DNA of 16,414 nucleotides from CAG-303 sp034172985 (GTDB taxonomy: Bacteria; Bacillota; Clostridia; Lachnospirales; Lachnospiraceae): assembly GCA_034172985.1 (NCBI GenBank), contig JAXFDY010000144.1, positions 1-16,414 on the forward strand, read 5' to 3'. Shown one piece after another: positions 7,272 through 14,203 of this stretch. Numbering within the stretch: position 1 is the stretch's first letter; each line of letters begins with the position of its first letter. Both the position numbers and the translations under genes were made by a program. The notes below the pieces were generated by a model. That model was not told the origin of the DNA, ran no database searches, and saw only the letters and a list, made by a program, of their open reading frames with translations.

Positions 7272-8435
7272 ATGGAAAGAAGTATTGAAACAAAGTGTTT
7301 GCATTTGGAAGAGGAAGAGACAGAGATTAAGCATTATGGGGCAATCAGTTATCCGATTTATCAGACTGCCACGTATGCGCATATGGGAGTAGGTAAAAGC
7401 ACCGGATTTGATTACAGCAGATTACAGAATCCTACAAGGGAACATTTGGAAAAGGTAGTTGCCACATTGGAAACTGGATTGGATGCTTTGGCATTTAGTA
7501 CAGGTATGGCTGCCATATCAACATTGATGGAAATATTTAAACCAGGAGATCATCTGATTATTGATTCTGATTTATATGGAGGCAGTATTCGTCTGTTTGA
7601 TCATATTTCAAAGAAAAATGGGATTACTTTTACAAGTGTTAATTGTTGTGAAGAAGATGTAACGAAATATGTGAATGACAGGACGAAGGCAATTTATATA
7701 GAGACTCCTACAAATCCAATGATGAATGTGACGGATATCAGTGCTTTGAGTGAGATTGCAAAAGCACATCAGCTCTTGTTGATTGTGGATAATACATTTT
7801 TATCTCCATATTTTCAGAATCCATTAGATCTGGGAGCCGATGTGGTAGTACATAGCGGAACAAAATACCTTTGCGGACATAATGATACGCTGGCCGGTTT
7901 TTTAGTAACGTCCAGAGAGGATATCAGCGAGCAGTTAAGGTTTCTTATTAAAACCACTGGTGCAGGCCTGTCTCCTTTTGATAGCTGGCTTTTACTGAGA
8001 GGAATAAAAACACTTGCTATCCGCATGGAAAAAGCCCAGGAAAATGCATTTCAGCTGGCAAACTGGCTGAAAGAGCAAAAGCCGGTAAAAAAAGTGATTT
8101 ATCCGGGATTGCCTGAACATCCGGGATATGAAGTGATGAAAAAGCAAAGCAGGGGATTTGGTGCCATGATTACCTTTGAAACGGAGAGCAGAGATTTTGC
8201 ACTGGCGATTCTGGAAAAAGTGAGAATGATTAAATTTGCAGAGAGTCTGGGCGGTGTTGAGACTTTAATTACGTATCCTTTCGCCCAGACACATGCAGAT
8301 GTACCACAGGAAATCAGAGAAAAGAATGGTATTACTGAATCTGTATTGCGATTGTCTGTGGGCATTGAACGTGCAGAAGATCTGATTGGAGAATTAGCGG
8401 ATGTATTTCAGGCGGCAGCAAAAGAAAACCATTGA
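7272..8435 (+). CDS. PLP-dependent trans-sulfuration enzyme (cystathionine gamma-synthase / beta-lyase family)
   Basis: A 387-residue enzyme of the Cys/Met metabolism PLP family. Visible landmarks are the YSR motif (Tyr 48, Arg 50) that contacts the PLP phosphate of a neighbouring subunit, IVDNT with Asp 173 for the pyridine nitrogen, SGTKYLCGH with the Schiff-base Lys 198, and the C-terminal ESVLRLSVGIE block that holds the substrate carboxylate. It would act in the cytoplasm as a tetramer in transsulfuration or methionine synthesis. Synthase, beta-lyase and gamma-lyase share these features, so the exact reaction is not decided and no symbol is given. ATG 7272 is preferred over the in-frame ATG at 7263 because AGGAG (7257-7261) is 10 bases from the former and only 1 from the latter. 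The stop at 8435 is followed by the promoter/dyad region of the beta-galactosidase gene; no methionine genes are adjacent. Confidence 0.88.
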   Translation: MERSIETKCLHLEEEETEIKHYGAISYPIYQTATYAHMGVGKSTGFDYSRLQNPTREHLEKVVATLETGLDALAFSTGMAAISTLMEIFKPGDHLIIDSDLYGGSIRLFDHISKKNGITFTSVNCCEEDVTKYVNDRTKAIYIETPTNPMMNVTDISALSEIAKAHQLLLIVDNTFLSPYFQNPLDLGADVVVHSGTKYLCGHNDTLAGFLVTSREDISEQLRFLIKTTGAGLSPFDSWLLLRGIKTLAIRMEKAQENAFQLANWLKEQKPVKKVIYPGLPEHPGYEVMKKQSRGFGAMITFETESRDFALAILEKVRMIKFAESLGGVETLITYPFAQTHADVPQEIREKNGITESVLRLSVGIERAEDLIGELADVFQAAAKENH

Positions 8436-8461
8436 ATCTTATACGGCTGATGTGATATACT
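8432..8461 (+). promoter_or_regulatory. Probable promoter of the beta-galactosidase gene
   Basis: TTGAAT (8432-8437), 18-base spacer, TATACT (8456-8461) with TGA before it (extended -10). The -35 overlaps the stop of the preceding gene. The start of transcription would be near 8468, inside the large inverted repeat. Confidence 0.5.
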
Positions 8462-8491
8462 TGCATCAGTTACAGTATATTACATCAGCCG
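8444..8491. repeat. 18-bp inverted repeat over the beta-galactosidase promoter (candidate operator)
   Basis: The arms are 8444-8461 and 8474-8491, beginning CGGCTGATGT and ending ACATCAGCCG. They pair over 18 positions with one G-T wobble around a 12-base centre. The hexamer CATCAG occurs three times: inverted at 8447-8452, direct at 8464-8469 and direct at 8483-8488. Neither side has a T-tract, so it is not a standard terminator. It covers the -10 box and the likely transcription start, as a repressor operator would. An RNA hairpin acting in read-through transcripts is the alternative. Confidence 0.6.
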
Positions 8492-8510
8492 AAAGTGAGG
8501 AAAAGGTTTT

Positions 8511-10262
8511 ATGGGCAATGGTTGCTTTGAATGTAAAGATGATTTTTATTTAAATGGGAAACCATTTCAGATTATATCGGGAGGTATCCATTATTTTCGT
8601 GTGGTACCGGAGTATTGGCGTGACAGGTTGGAAAAGTTGAAAGCCATGGGATGCAATACCGTGGAAACTTATATCCCGTGGAATATGCATGAACCGAAAA
8701 AGGGAGAGTTTTGTTTTGAGGGTATGCTGGATTTGGAGCGTTTTGTGAAGCTGGCCCAGGAGCTCTCCTTATATGTTATATTAAGACCATCACCTTATAT
8801 CTGTGCAGAGTGGGAGTTTGGTGGATTACCAGCCTGGCTTCTGGCAGAAGATGGTATGCATCTTAGAACCAGTTACCAGCCATATCTGAATCATGTGGCA
8901 GAGTATTATGATAAGCTGTTTCAAATCATTACTCCGTTGCAGATTAATTACGGCGGACCGGTGATTCTGATGCAGGTGGAGAATGAATATGGATATTATG
9001 GCAGTGATTACACATATCTTGAAAGTATGAAGCAGATGATGACAGACAGAGGTGTGGTGGTGCCGCTGGTAACATCAGACGGACCTATGGATGAGTCGCT
9101 ATCCTGCGGACATATAGATGGAGCTCTTCCAACGGGTAATTTTGGCTCGAATACAAAAGAGAGGTTTCGTGTTTTGAAAAAGTACACAAACGGTGGACCG
9201 CTTATGTGTACGGAATTCTGGGTTGGCTGGTTTGATCATTGGGGCAATGGCGGCCATATGACGGGCAATCTGGAACAGAGTGTCAAAGATCTGGATGATA
9301 TGCTTCAGTTGGGTCATGTAAATATTTATATGTTTGAAGGTGGTACAAACTTTGGCTTTATGAATGGATCCAATTATTATGATGCATTGACACCTGATGT
9401 AACTTCATATGATTATGATGGTGTTTTGACAGAAGATGGTCAGATTACAGAAAAATATCGAAGATATCAGGAGGTTATTTCCAAATATAGAGAGATTCCG
9501 GAGGTTTCATTCTCTACAGATATTCGGAGAAAAGCTTACGGCATGGTAAAGGTGCAGGAGAAGGTTAGTCTGTTTGCTACTTTGGATACCCTGAGTAAAA
9601 AGGTGGAAAGCCCATATCCCCTGTCAATGGAGAAATTAGGACAGAATTATGGATATGTTTTATATCATACTGCCTTGGAGAGAGAACAGAGTTTTGAGAA
9701 AATAAAGTTCTGGAAGGCAAATGACAGGGCAAATATTTTTGTGGATGAGAAATTAGTTAAGGTGCTTTATGATCGGGAACTTCTGGAGGAGCATGAGGTA
9801 TCGGCAGAGATCAGACAAGGTTCTTCTCTCGACATTCTGATGGAAAATATGGGAAGAGTGAATTTCGGTCCCCGCATGGAAGAACAGCGAAAAGGTATAG
9901 ATGGTTGTGTGCAGGTGAACGGGCATATCCATCATAATTGGGCGATGTATACGCTGCCTTTGGAAAATATTGATCAGATAGATTTTTCGGGAGAGTACAA
10001 AGAGGGAGTACCTTCATTCTATCGTCTGCCTTTTTATATAGAAGAAACAGCAGATACTTTTCTTGATTTTGCAGGTTGGGGAAAAGGCTGTGTCTTTGTA
10101 AATGGAGTAAATATCGGTCGGTTCTGGGAGATTGGTCCACAGAAAAGGCTCTATATTCCTGCACCATTATTGAAAAGCGGGAAGAATGAAATCATTATAT
10201 TTGAGACAGAGGGAAAAGCAGGGGATTTTATCACATTATGTGAGACTGCTGATTTAGGATAA
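8511..10262 (+). CDS. Beta-galactosidase, glycoside hydrolase family 35
   Basis: A 583-residue enzyme. The N-terminal (beta/alpha)8 barrel (about 10-330) carries GH35 hallmarks: SGGIHYFRVVPEYW (23-36), RPSPYICAEWEFGGLPAWL (92-110), VILMQVENEYG (151-161) with Glu 159 as the expected acid/base, CTEFWVGWFDHWG (233-245) with Glu 235 as the expected nucleophile, and MFEGGTNFGFMNG (274-286). The C-terminal part, with segments such as FVNGVNIGRFWEIGPQK, is the usual jelly-roll domain. Length is normal for short bacterial GH35 enzymes. There is no signal peptide, so it probably cleaves terminal beta-galactosyl residues from sugars already imported into the cytoplasm. No transporter gene is adjacent. 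The ATG has AGG/AAGG purine-rich sites 4 and 10 bases upstream. It is flanked by an operator-like dyad upstream and a terminator downstream, so it is probably transcribed alone and under sugar-responsive control (inference). Confidence 0.92.
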   Translation: MGNGCFECKDDFYLNGKPFQIISGGIHYFRVVPEYWRDRLEKLKAMGCNTVETYIPWNMHEPKKGEFCFEGMLDLERFVKLAQELSLYVILRPSPYICAEWEFGGLPAWLLAEDGMHLRTSYQPYLNHVAEYYDKLFQIITPLQINYGGPVILMQVENEYGYYGSDYTYLESMKQMMTDRGVVVPLVTSDGPMDESLSCGHIDGALPTGNFGSNTKERFRVLKKYTNGGPLMCTEFWVGWFDHWGNGGHMTGNLEQSVKDLDDMLQLGHVNIYMFEGGTNFGFMNGSNYYDALTPDVTSYDYDGVLTEDGQITEKYRRYQEVISKYREIPEVSFSTDIRRKAYGMVKVQEKVSLFATLDTLSKKVESPYPLSMEKLGQNYGYVLYHTALEREQSFEKIKFWKANDRANIFVDEKLVKVLYDRELLEEHEVSAEIRQGSSLDILMENMGRVNFGPRMEEQRKGIDGCVQVNGHIHHNWAMYTLPLENIDQIDFSGEYKEGVPSFYRLPFYIEETADTFLDFAGWGKGCVFVNGVNIGRFWEIGPQKRLYIPAPLLKSGKNEIIIFETEGKAGDFITLCETADLG

Positions 10263-10281
10263 AGGAAAATAACAAGGAAAA

Positions 10282-10318
10282 TAAATAGGCGTTTTTTAAA
10301 CGCCTATTTAAGTTTATT
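10282..10318 (+). terminator. Rho-independent terminator after beta-galactosidase
   Basis: A 13-bp perfect stem, TAAATAGGCGTTT (10282-10294) with its complement at 10298-10310, and a 3-base loop, followed by the T-rich AGTTTATT. It lies 20 bp after the beta-galactosidase stop and 17 bp before the ribosome site area of the next gene. Confidence 0.8.
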
Positions 10319-10334
10319 AAATGGAGGTGGGTGC

Positions 10335-11561
10335 ATGGAAAAAAAATTTGCAGCTGTTGCAATGAATGAAAAGAATCCAAAATGGGAGTGTGCAATCAAG
10401 AGAGAGGAAGAATTGTATGCAAGAAAAAATGATATCCGGACAGAATTTGCCAGAGATTATACAAGGATTCTACACTCTTTGTCATATCGGAGATTAAAAC
10501 ATAAAACACAGGTCTTTTTCAATGTGCATAATGATCATATCTGCACCCGTATGGAACATGTGCTGCATGTGGAGTCAGTCAGTGCCACTATTGCTGATGC
10601 CCTGGGCTTGAATTCAGAACTGGTTAAAGCGATAGCCATGGGACATGATTTGGGGCATGCGCCATTCGGACACTCGGGAGAAGCGATTTTGTCACAATTG
10701 GAAAAAGAAAACCTTGGCACTGCTTTCTGGCATGAGCAGAATGGAATCTGGGTAGTGGATTATCTTGATTTGCTTGACAGTCCACAGAATACATATAAGA
10801 ATCTGAATCTTACTTATGCCGTCAGGGATGGAATTATATCTCATTGTGGAGAAGTGGATGAAAATGGACTTATTCCAAGAGAGGATAATCTGAATCTATA
10901 TGAAATTCAGCGGGCGGGACAGTATAATGCATATACATGGGAAGGCTGTGTCGTAAAGATTGCCGATAAAATTGCATATCTTGGCAGGGATATAGAAGAT
11001 GCACTGATGCTGGGGATTATCAAAAGAGAAGACCTGCGGCCACTGATGACTATTGCAAAAAGTCATGGGCAGGAGGTGATCAATACATCTGTGATTATGC
11101 ATGAGTTTGTAATTGACTTAATCAGGAACAGTTCGATGGAAAACGGCATCTGCCTATCGGACGAAAAAGTTTCTCTGATGAAAGAAATTAAAGATTTTAA
11201 TTATGAAAATATATATCATAATAAAAAATTAAAAGCTTTTTCAGAGTACAGCGATCTAATTATCCGGACGATTTTTGATTATCTGAAGGAGTTTTACAGT
11301 GGAAAAACTACGTTGGAAACGATTCGGGATAATAGTGAAAAAAATAAACCACTGAAAGATTTTTATGAATGGGTGATAAAATATTGTGAATTTTCGGCAG
11401 TGCCGCAAGAGGACAGGGAGGATAGCCGGCGGTATGAAAACCGCAAGCTGTATGGAAATCTGGAAAACAGGGAAGTTTATGCCAGAGCTGTTTTTGATTA
11501 TATTGCAGGTATGACAGATACCTATGCGATTACATGTTTTAATGATATTATTACTTTTTAG
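10335..11561 (+). CDS. dGTP triphosphohydrolase-like HD-domain protein
   Basis: A 408-residue protein of the dGTPase branch of HD-domain phosphohydrolases, which cut dGTP to deoxyguanosine and triphosphate. The diagnostic N-terminal stretch is RTEFARDYTRILHSLSYRRL (35-54), followed by KHKTQVF. The metal site includes His 75 in TRMEHVLHV, the His104-Asp105 pair in MGHDLGHAPFGH (102-113), and a later Asp in the VKIADKIAYLGRDIEDA region. The motif set is complete. GGAGG precedes the ATG with about a 7-base gap. No clear promoter is visible between the upstream terminator and this start, so transcription may depend on read-through or a promoter hidden in the terminator region. Its stop TAG shares its last base with the GGAGG of the next gene, suggesting a two-gene unit. 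Such enzymes can balance dNTP pools, and some depletion enzymes act against phage; nothing here shows which applies. Confidence 0.87.
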   Translation: MEKKFAAVAMNEKNPKWECAIKREEELYARKNDIRTEFARDYTRILHSLSYRRLKHKTQVFFNVHNDHICTRMEHVLHVESVSATIADALGLNSELVKAIAMGHDLGHAPFGHSGEAILSQLEKENLGTAFWHEQNGIWVVDYLDLLDSPQNTYKNLNLTYAVRDGIISHCGEVDENGLIPREDNLNLYEIQRAGQYNAYTWEGCVVKIADKIAYLGRDIEDALMLGIIKREDLRPLMTIAKSHGQEVINTSVIMHEFVIDLIRNSSMENGICLSDEKVSLMKEIKDFNYENIYHNKKLKAFSEYSDLIIRTIFDYLKEFYSGKTTLETIRDNSEKNKPLKDFYEWVIKYCEFSAVPQEDREDSRRYENRKLYGNLENREVYARAVFDYIAGMTDTYAITCFNDIITF

Positions 11562-11571
11562 GAGGATGCAG

Positions 11572-11922
11572 ATGAAAGAGAGAATTTTGGCCTATCGGAA
11601 AAAAGTAGATCAAATATTGGAATGTCCCGGGGAAAATATGGATTGGGAAACCATCCTTCGGGAACATCTGGTTCAGGTGGGATTTTTTCAGCATGAGAGA
11701 TTGATTCATCTGATTGTCACAGTTACATTTGCCGTATTGTTTGTCATGTCCATTGGAATCGCCCTGATTGCAGAGTATTATTATATGTTTCTGGTCTCAG
11801 CTCTCGTTCTGGTGCTGTTGATACCATATATTGCACATTATTATCTTCTGGAAAATGAAGTGCAGACTATGTATCGCCAGTACGATAAGATTATGAGCCA
11901 CATAATCGACAAAAAAATATAA
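11572..11922 (+). CDS. Small two-helix membrane protein of unknown function
   Basis: A 116-residue protein I do not recognise. A charged N-terminal region (1-43, with Glu-, Lys- and Arg-rich helix character) is followed by two hydrophobic segments at about 45-66 (LIHLIVTVTFAVLFVMSIGIAL) and 70-91, and a short polar tail (EVQTMYRQYDKIMSHIIDKKI) that could be helical. This predicts a membrane hairpin with both ends in the cytoplasm. An upstream in-frame ATG at 11566 touches GGAGG (11561-11565), while ATG 11572 is 6 bases away, so 11572 is used. The ribosome site begins on the last base of the dGTPase stop, so the two are likely co-transcribed and perhaps coupled. A partnership with the dGTPase-like protein is a guess from position only. 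Confidence 0.72.
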   Translation: MKERILAYRKKVDQILECPGENMDWETILREHLVQVGFFQHERLIHLIVTVTFAVLFVMSIGIALIAEYYYMFLVSALVLVLLIPYIAHYYLLENEVQTMYRQYDKIMSHIIDKKI

Positions 11923-11990
11923 CGTAGTAATCAAAACTACATATAATAATATGAAAATCTATAAAATATATAAATAATAACGATATCATA

Positions 11991-12019
11991 TTGACACAAA
12001 TAACTATGGAGAGTATACT
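11991..12019 (+). promoter_or_regulatory. Strong sigma-A promoter of the flavoprotein gene
   Basis: Consensus -35 TTGACA (11991-11996), exact 17-base spacer, -10 TATACT (12014-12019). Transcription should start near 12026, about 55 bases before the ATG. AT-rich DNA (11941-11985) upstream could serve as an UP element. Confidence 0.85.
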
Positions 12020-12080
12020 TGAGCAGTAGCTTTGGATAACAATCTATAAAAATAGAAAGATATAAAGGAAAGGTGTTAAT

Positions 12081-13214
12081 ATGAAAGAATTAAAAATAGG
12101 TAATAGAATAGCAGCTCTTCCGATTATTCAGGGAGGTATGGGAGTTGGTGTCAGCCGTTCTTCCCTGGCAGGAGCTGTGGCAAAAGAAGGTGGCATAGGA
12201 ATTATCTCTACTGCACAGATTGGATATGATGAGGAAGGATTTGAGAAAAATCAGGCAGAATGCAATCTGAAAGCGATTCGCAGACATATTCAGAAGGCGA
12301 AAGAAATCGCAAAAGGTGCAGGTCTTGTAGGTGTTAATGTAATGGTTGCTCTCAAACACTATAAGCAGCATGTGCAGGAGGCGGTAAAATCCGGAGCTGA
12401 TGTGATTATCTGCGGTGCCGGCCTTCCTGTGGATTTACCTGAAATCGTGAAAGAGGCAGCAGAAGAAATAACTATGGATAAAAACAAGATTCCTGCCCTT
12501 GCACCGATTGTTTCATCTGAAAAAGCAGCTAAGATTATCTTGAAAATGTGGGATAAGAAATATGGAAGAACAGCAGATTTTCTGGTGATTGAGGGACCAA
12601 AAGCAGGAGGACATTTAGGATTTTCAAGAGAACAGCTGGAAGAGTTTGAAAAACATGATTTCCAGAGAGAGATTTACGATGAGGAAATTAAACGAATCAT
12701 ACAGTGTAAAAAAGAATATGAAGAAAAATATCAGTGTGATATTCCGGTAGTAGTTGCGGGAGGGATATTTGATCATGAAGACATTAAACATGTATTTTCC
12801 TTAGGAGCAGATGGAGTTCAGATTGCAAGCCGATTTGTGGCCACATATGAATGTGATGCATCAGATGCGTATAAGAATGCGTATATTCAGGCAAAACAGG
12901 AGGATATTCAGATCGTGCAGAGTCCTGTTGGAATGCCGGGAAGAGCTATTCGGAATGCATTTATTGAACAGGTGGAACAAGGTCGCGAAAAAATCAGTAA
13001 ATGCTATCAGTGCCTTGCAAAGTGTAATCCGGCAGAGGTTCCATACTGCATTACAGAAGCTTTGATTCGTGCGGTAAAGGGCGATCTGGATCATGGTCTT
13101 ATTTTCTGCGGAGCAAATGTGGGACGTATCGACCACATGATGTCCGTACATGATCTGATGCAGGAATTATGTTATGGAATAATTCCGGTATTCACTCGGG
13201 CTGCAGTTGTTTAA
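12081..13214 (+). CDS. Nitronate monooxygenase / FabK-like FMN protein with C-terminal Cys cluster
   Basis: A 377-residue TIM-barrel flavoprotein of the 2-nitropropane dioxygenase / nitronate monooxygenase superfamily, which also includes the enoyl-ACP reductase FabK. Visible features are LPIIQGGMGVGVS (13-25) near the FMN site, GIGIISTAQIG (38-48), VIEGPKAGGHLGF (169-181) with His 178 at the position of the catalytic base in nitronate monooxygenases, VVAGGIFDHED (224-234) and GADGVQIASRF (242-252) for the FMN phosphate. An unusual tail has Cys 308, 311, 315 and 323 (spacing CxxC, xxxC, x7C) plus Cys 343, which could bind a metal or iron-sulfur cluster. The strict-anaerobe setting makes an oxygen-using monooxygenase reaction doubtful; a reductase role is plausible. 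GGAAAGGTG precedes the ATG by about 5 bases. Its last 48 bp overlap the opposing AraC-type gene, and the residues after about 364 look like an extension. Confidence 0.84.
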   Translation: MKELKIGNRIAALPIIQGGMGVGVSRSSLAGAVAKEGGIGIISTAQIGYDEEGFEKNQAECNLKAIRRHIQKAKEIAKGAGLVGVNVMVALKHYKQHVQEAVKSGADVIICGAGLPVDLPEIVKEAAEEITMDKNKIPALAPIVSSEKAAKIILKMWDKKYGRTADFLVIEGPKAGGHLGFSREQLEEFEKHDFQREIYDEEIKRIIQCKKEYEEKYQCDIPVVVAGGIFDHEDIKHVFSLGADGVQIASRFVATYECDASDAYKNAYIQAKQEDIQIVQSPVGMPGRAIRNAFIEQVEQGREKISKCYQCLAKCNPAEVPYCITEALIRAVKGDLDHGLIFCGANVGRIDHMMSVHDLMQELCYGIIPVFTRAAVV

Positions 13215-14039
13215 TGTTTTGAAGACCCGATTGAATGTGGCAATACTGGAAAAGCCTGACTGCATGGCAACCTCAGTGACAGTGAGTTCATTGCCTGACA
13301 GCAGGCTTTCGGCAGCCCGTATTCTCCGCAGGTTCAGATAATCACAGAAGGTATGACCGGTATACTGGGTAAATAGTCTGGAAAAATGATATTTGCTAAA
13401 ACCTGCCATATCTGCCATTTTCTCTAAATGAATGTCTTCTGCATAGTTGATATCTATATAGTCTAATACGATATTGATTTTCTGAATATATTCTTTCTTT
13501 TTATCGTTTCTGCAATGAGCAAACAGCTCACTATCCTGCATTCTGCAATATCCCAATTCTGAAAAAATTTTCAAAATCACAGAATAAATCGTCATTTCGC
13601 AATATTCCTTATCTCGGAAATATTCTGCCGCAATATGGAGAAACTGATTTAAAATACTTTTATGAATTTTAGGGTGGGTCGACTGGGTGATATGAATGGA
13701 GGGGGAGATGAATGACTGAATGGAAGCAAATCCTTTGATTTTCGTTAAAAATGATAAGTCTATCATGTAGATATTTCGAATACCTGTTTCGGGAGCAGAT
13801 AAAATATGAATTTCCCCGGGAGCAATCATCAGTATATCATGTGGGAGCAGGTGATAAGTCTTGTCATTGACGGATACCATATAATCATTTTCTAATGGTA
13901 TAATGACTTCCATAGCTGTGTGCCAGTGCGCACTATAACTCAGATTTTGCGAATTTCTCCAGATTAAAACAGTTGAATTTTCTTTAAATGCAACTGTTTC
14001 ATGAGATGGTTCCTGTAAAGCAAATTGTTTTATATCCAT
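13167..14039 (-). CDS. AraC-family transcriptional regulator
   Basis: A 290-residue regulator. The N-terminal cupin-like sensor domain (about 15-100) contains HWHTAMEVIIPLEN (38-51) and LPHDILMIAPGEIHIL (65-80), the pattern of AraC sugar-binding barrels. The C-terminal domain (about 185-285) has two helix-turn-helix units: near 203-224 (LEKMADMAGFSKYHFSRLF) and near 253-275 (VTEVAMQSGFSSIATFNRVF), with the usual C-terminal CSPSEYR. The GTG at 14048 is possible, but ATG 14039 has AAAAGGG 8 bases upstream and is preferred. It is divergent from the GH3 gene with 164 bp between starts, so control of that glycosidase in response to a sugar is the simplest inference. Its own promoter is at 14076-14104. 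The 3' end runs 48 bp antisense into the flavoprotein gene, although the AraC C-terminus itself looks normal. Confidence 0.9.
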   Translation of the reverse strand: MDIKQFALQEPSHETVAFKENSTVLIWRNSQNLSYSAHWHTAMEVIIPLENDYMVSVNDKTYHLLPHDILMIAPGEIHILSAPETGIRNIYMIDLSFLTKIKGFASIQSFISPSIHITQSTHPKIHKSILNQFLHIAAEYFRDKEYCEMTIYSVILKIFSELGYCRMQDSELFAHCRNDKKKEYIQKINIVLDYIDINYAEDIHLEKMADMAGFSKYHFSRLFTQYTGHTFCDYLNLRRIRAAESLLSGNELTVTEVAMQSGFSSIATFNRVFKTLNNCSPSEYRNYSIT

Positions 14040-14075
14040 ATTATTCACCCTTTTATTTTGATTTATTGATAGCTA

Positions 14076-14104
14076 AGTATATCATTTTTTTTCGCAAAAA
14101 TCAA
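14076..14104 (-). promoter_or_regulatory. Promoter of the AraC-type regulator
   Basis: On the minus strand: -35 TTGATT (14099-14104), 17-base spacer, -10 TATACT (14076-14081) preceded by TGA (extended -10). Transcription should start near 14069, about 30 bases before the ATG. Confidence 0.7.
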
Positions 14105-14122
14105 TGATAAAACAGCAAAAAA
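14094..14122 (+). promoter_or_regulatory. Candidate AraC-type binding repeats upstream of GH3
   Basis: GCAAAAA occurs at 14094-14100 and again at 14115-14121, 21 bp apart and in the same orientation. Two helical turns is the spacing typical of AraC-family half-sites. The first copy overlaps the -35 region of the regulator's own promoter. No convincing unassisted promoter for GH3 is seen downstream, which fits activation. The repeat is short and A-rich, so chance is possible. Confidence 0.3.
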
Positions 14123-14203
14123 TGAGAAGCCATTTTATGAAAAAAGATGTATCATTCAAATAGAAGATTAAATCGGATAATAATGAAAAAGGAGCGGTAT
14201 CAA

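Noticed and set aside
8444..8491. Reading the long inverted repeat as a rho-independent terminator of the PLP enzyme gene
   Set aside because: No T-run follows the stem on either strand; a promoter with extended -10 overlaps its left arm.
11924..11940. Short inverted repeat GTAGT/ACTAC after the small membrane protein as a terminator
   Set aside because: Only 5 bp of AT-rich stem and no T-tract, so too weak to call.
12090..12371. Minus-strand frame inside the flavoprotein gene
   Set aside because: No start signals or recognisable domain; it lies opposite conserved FMN-site residues.
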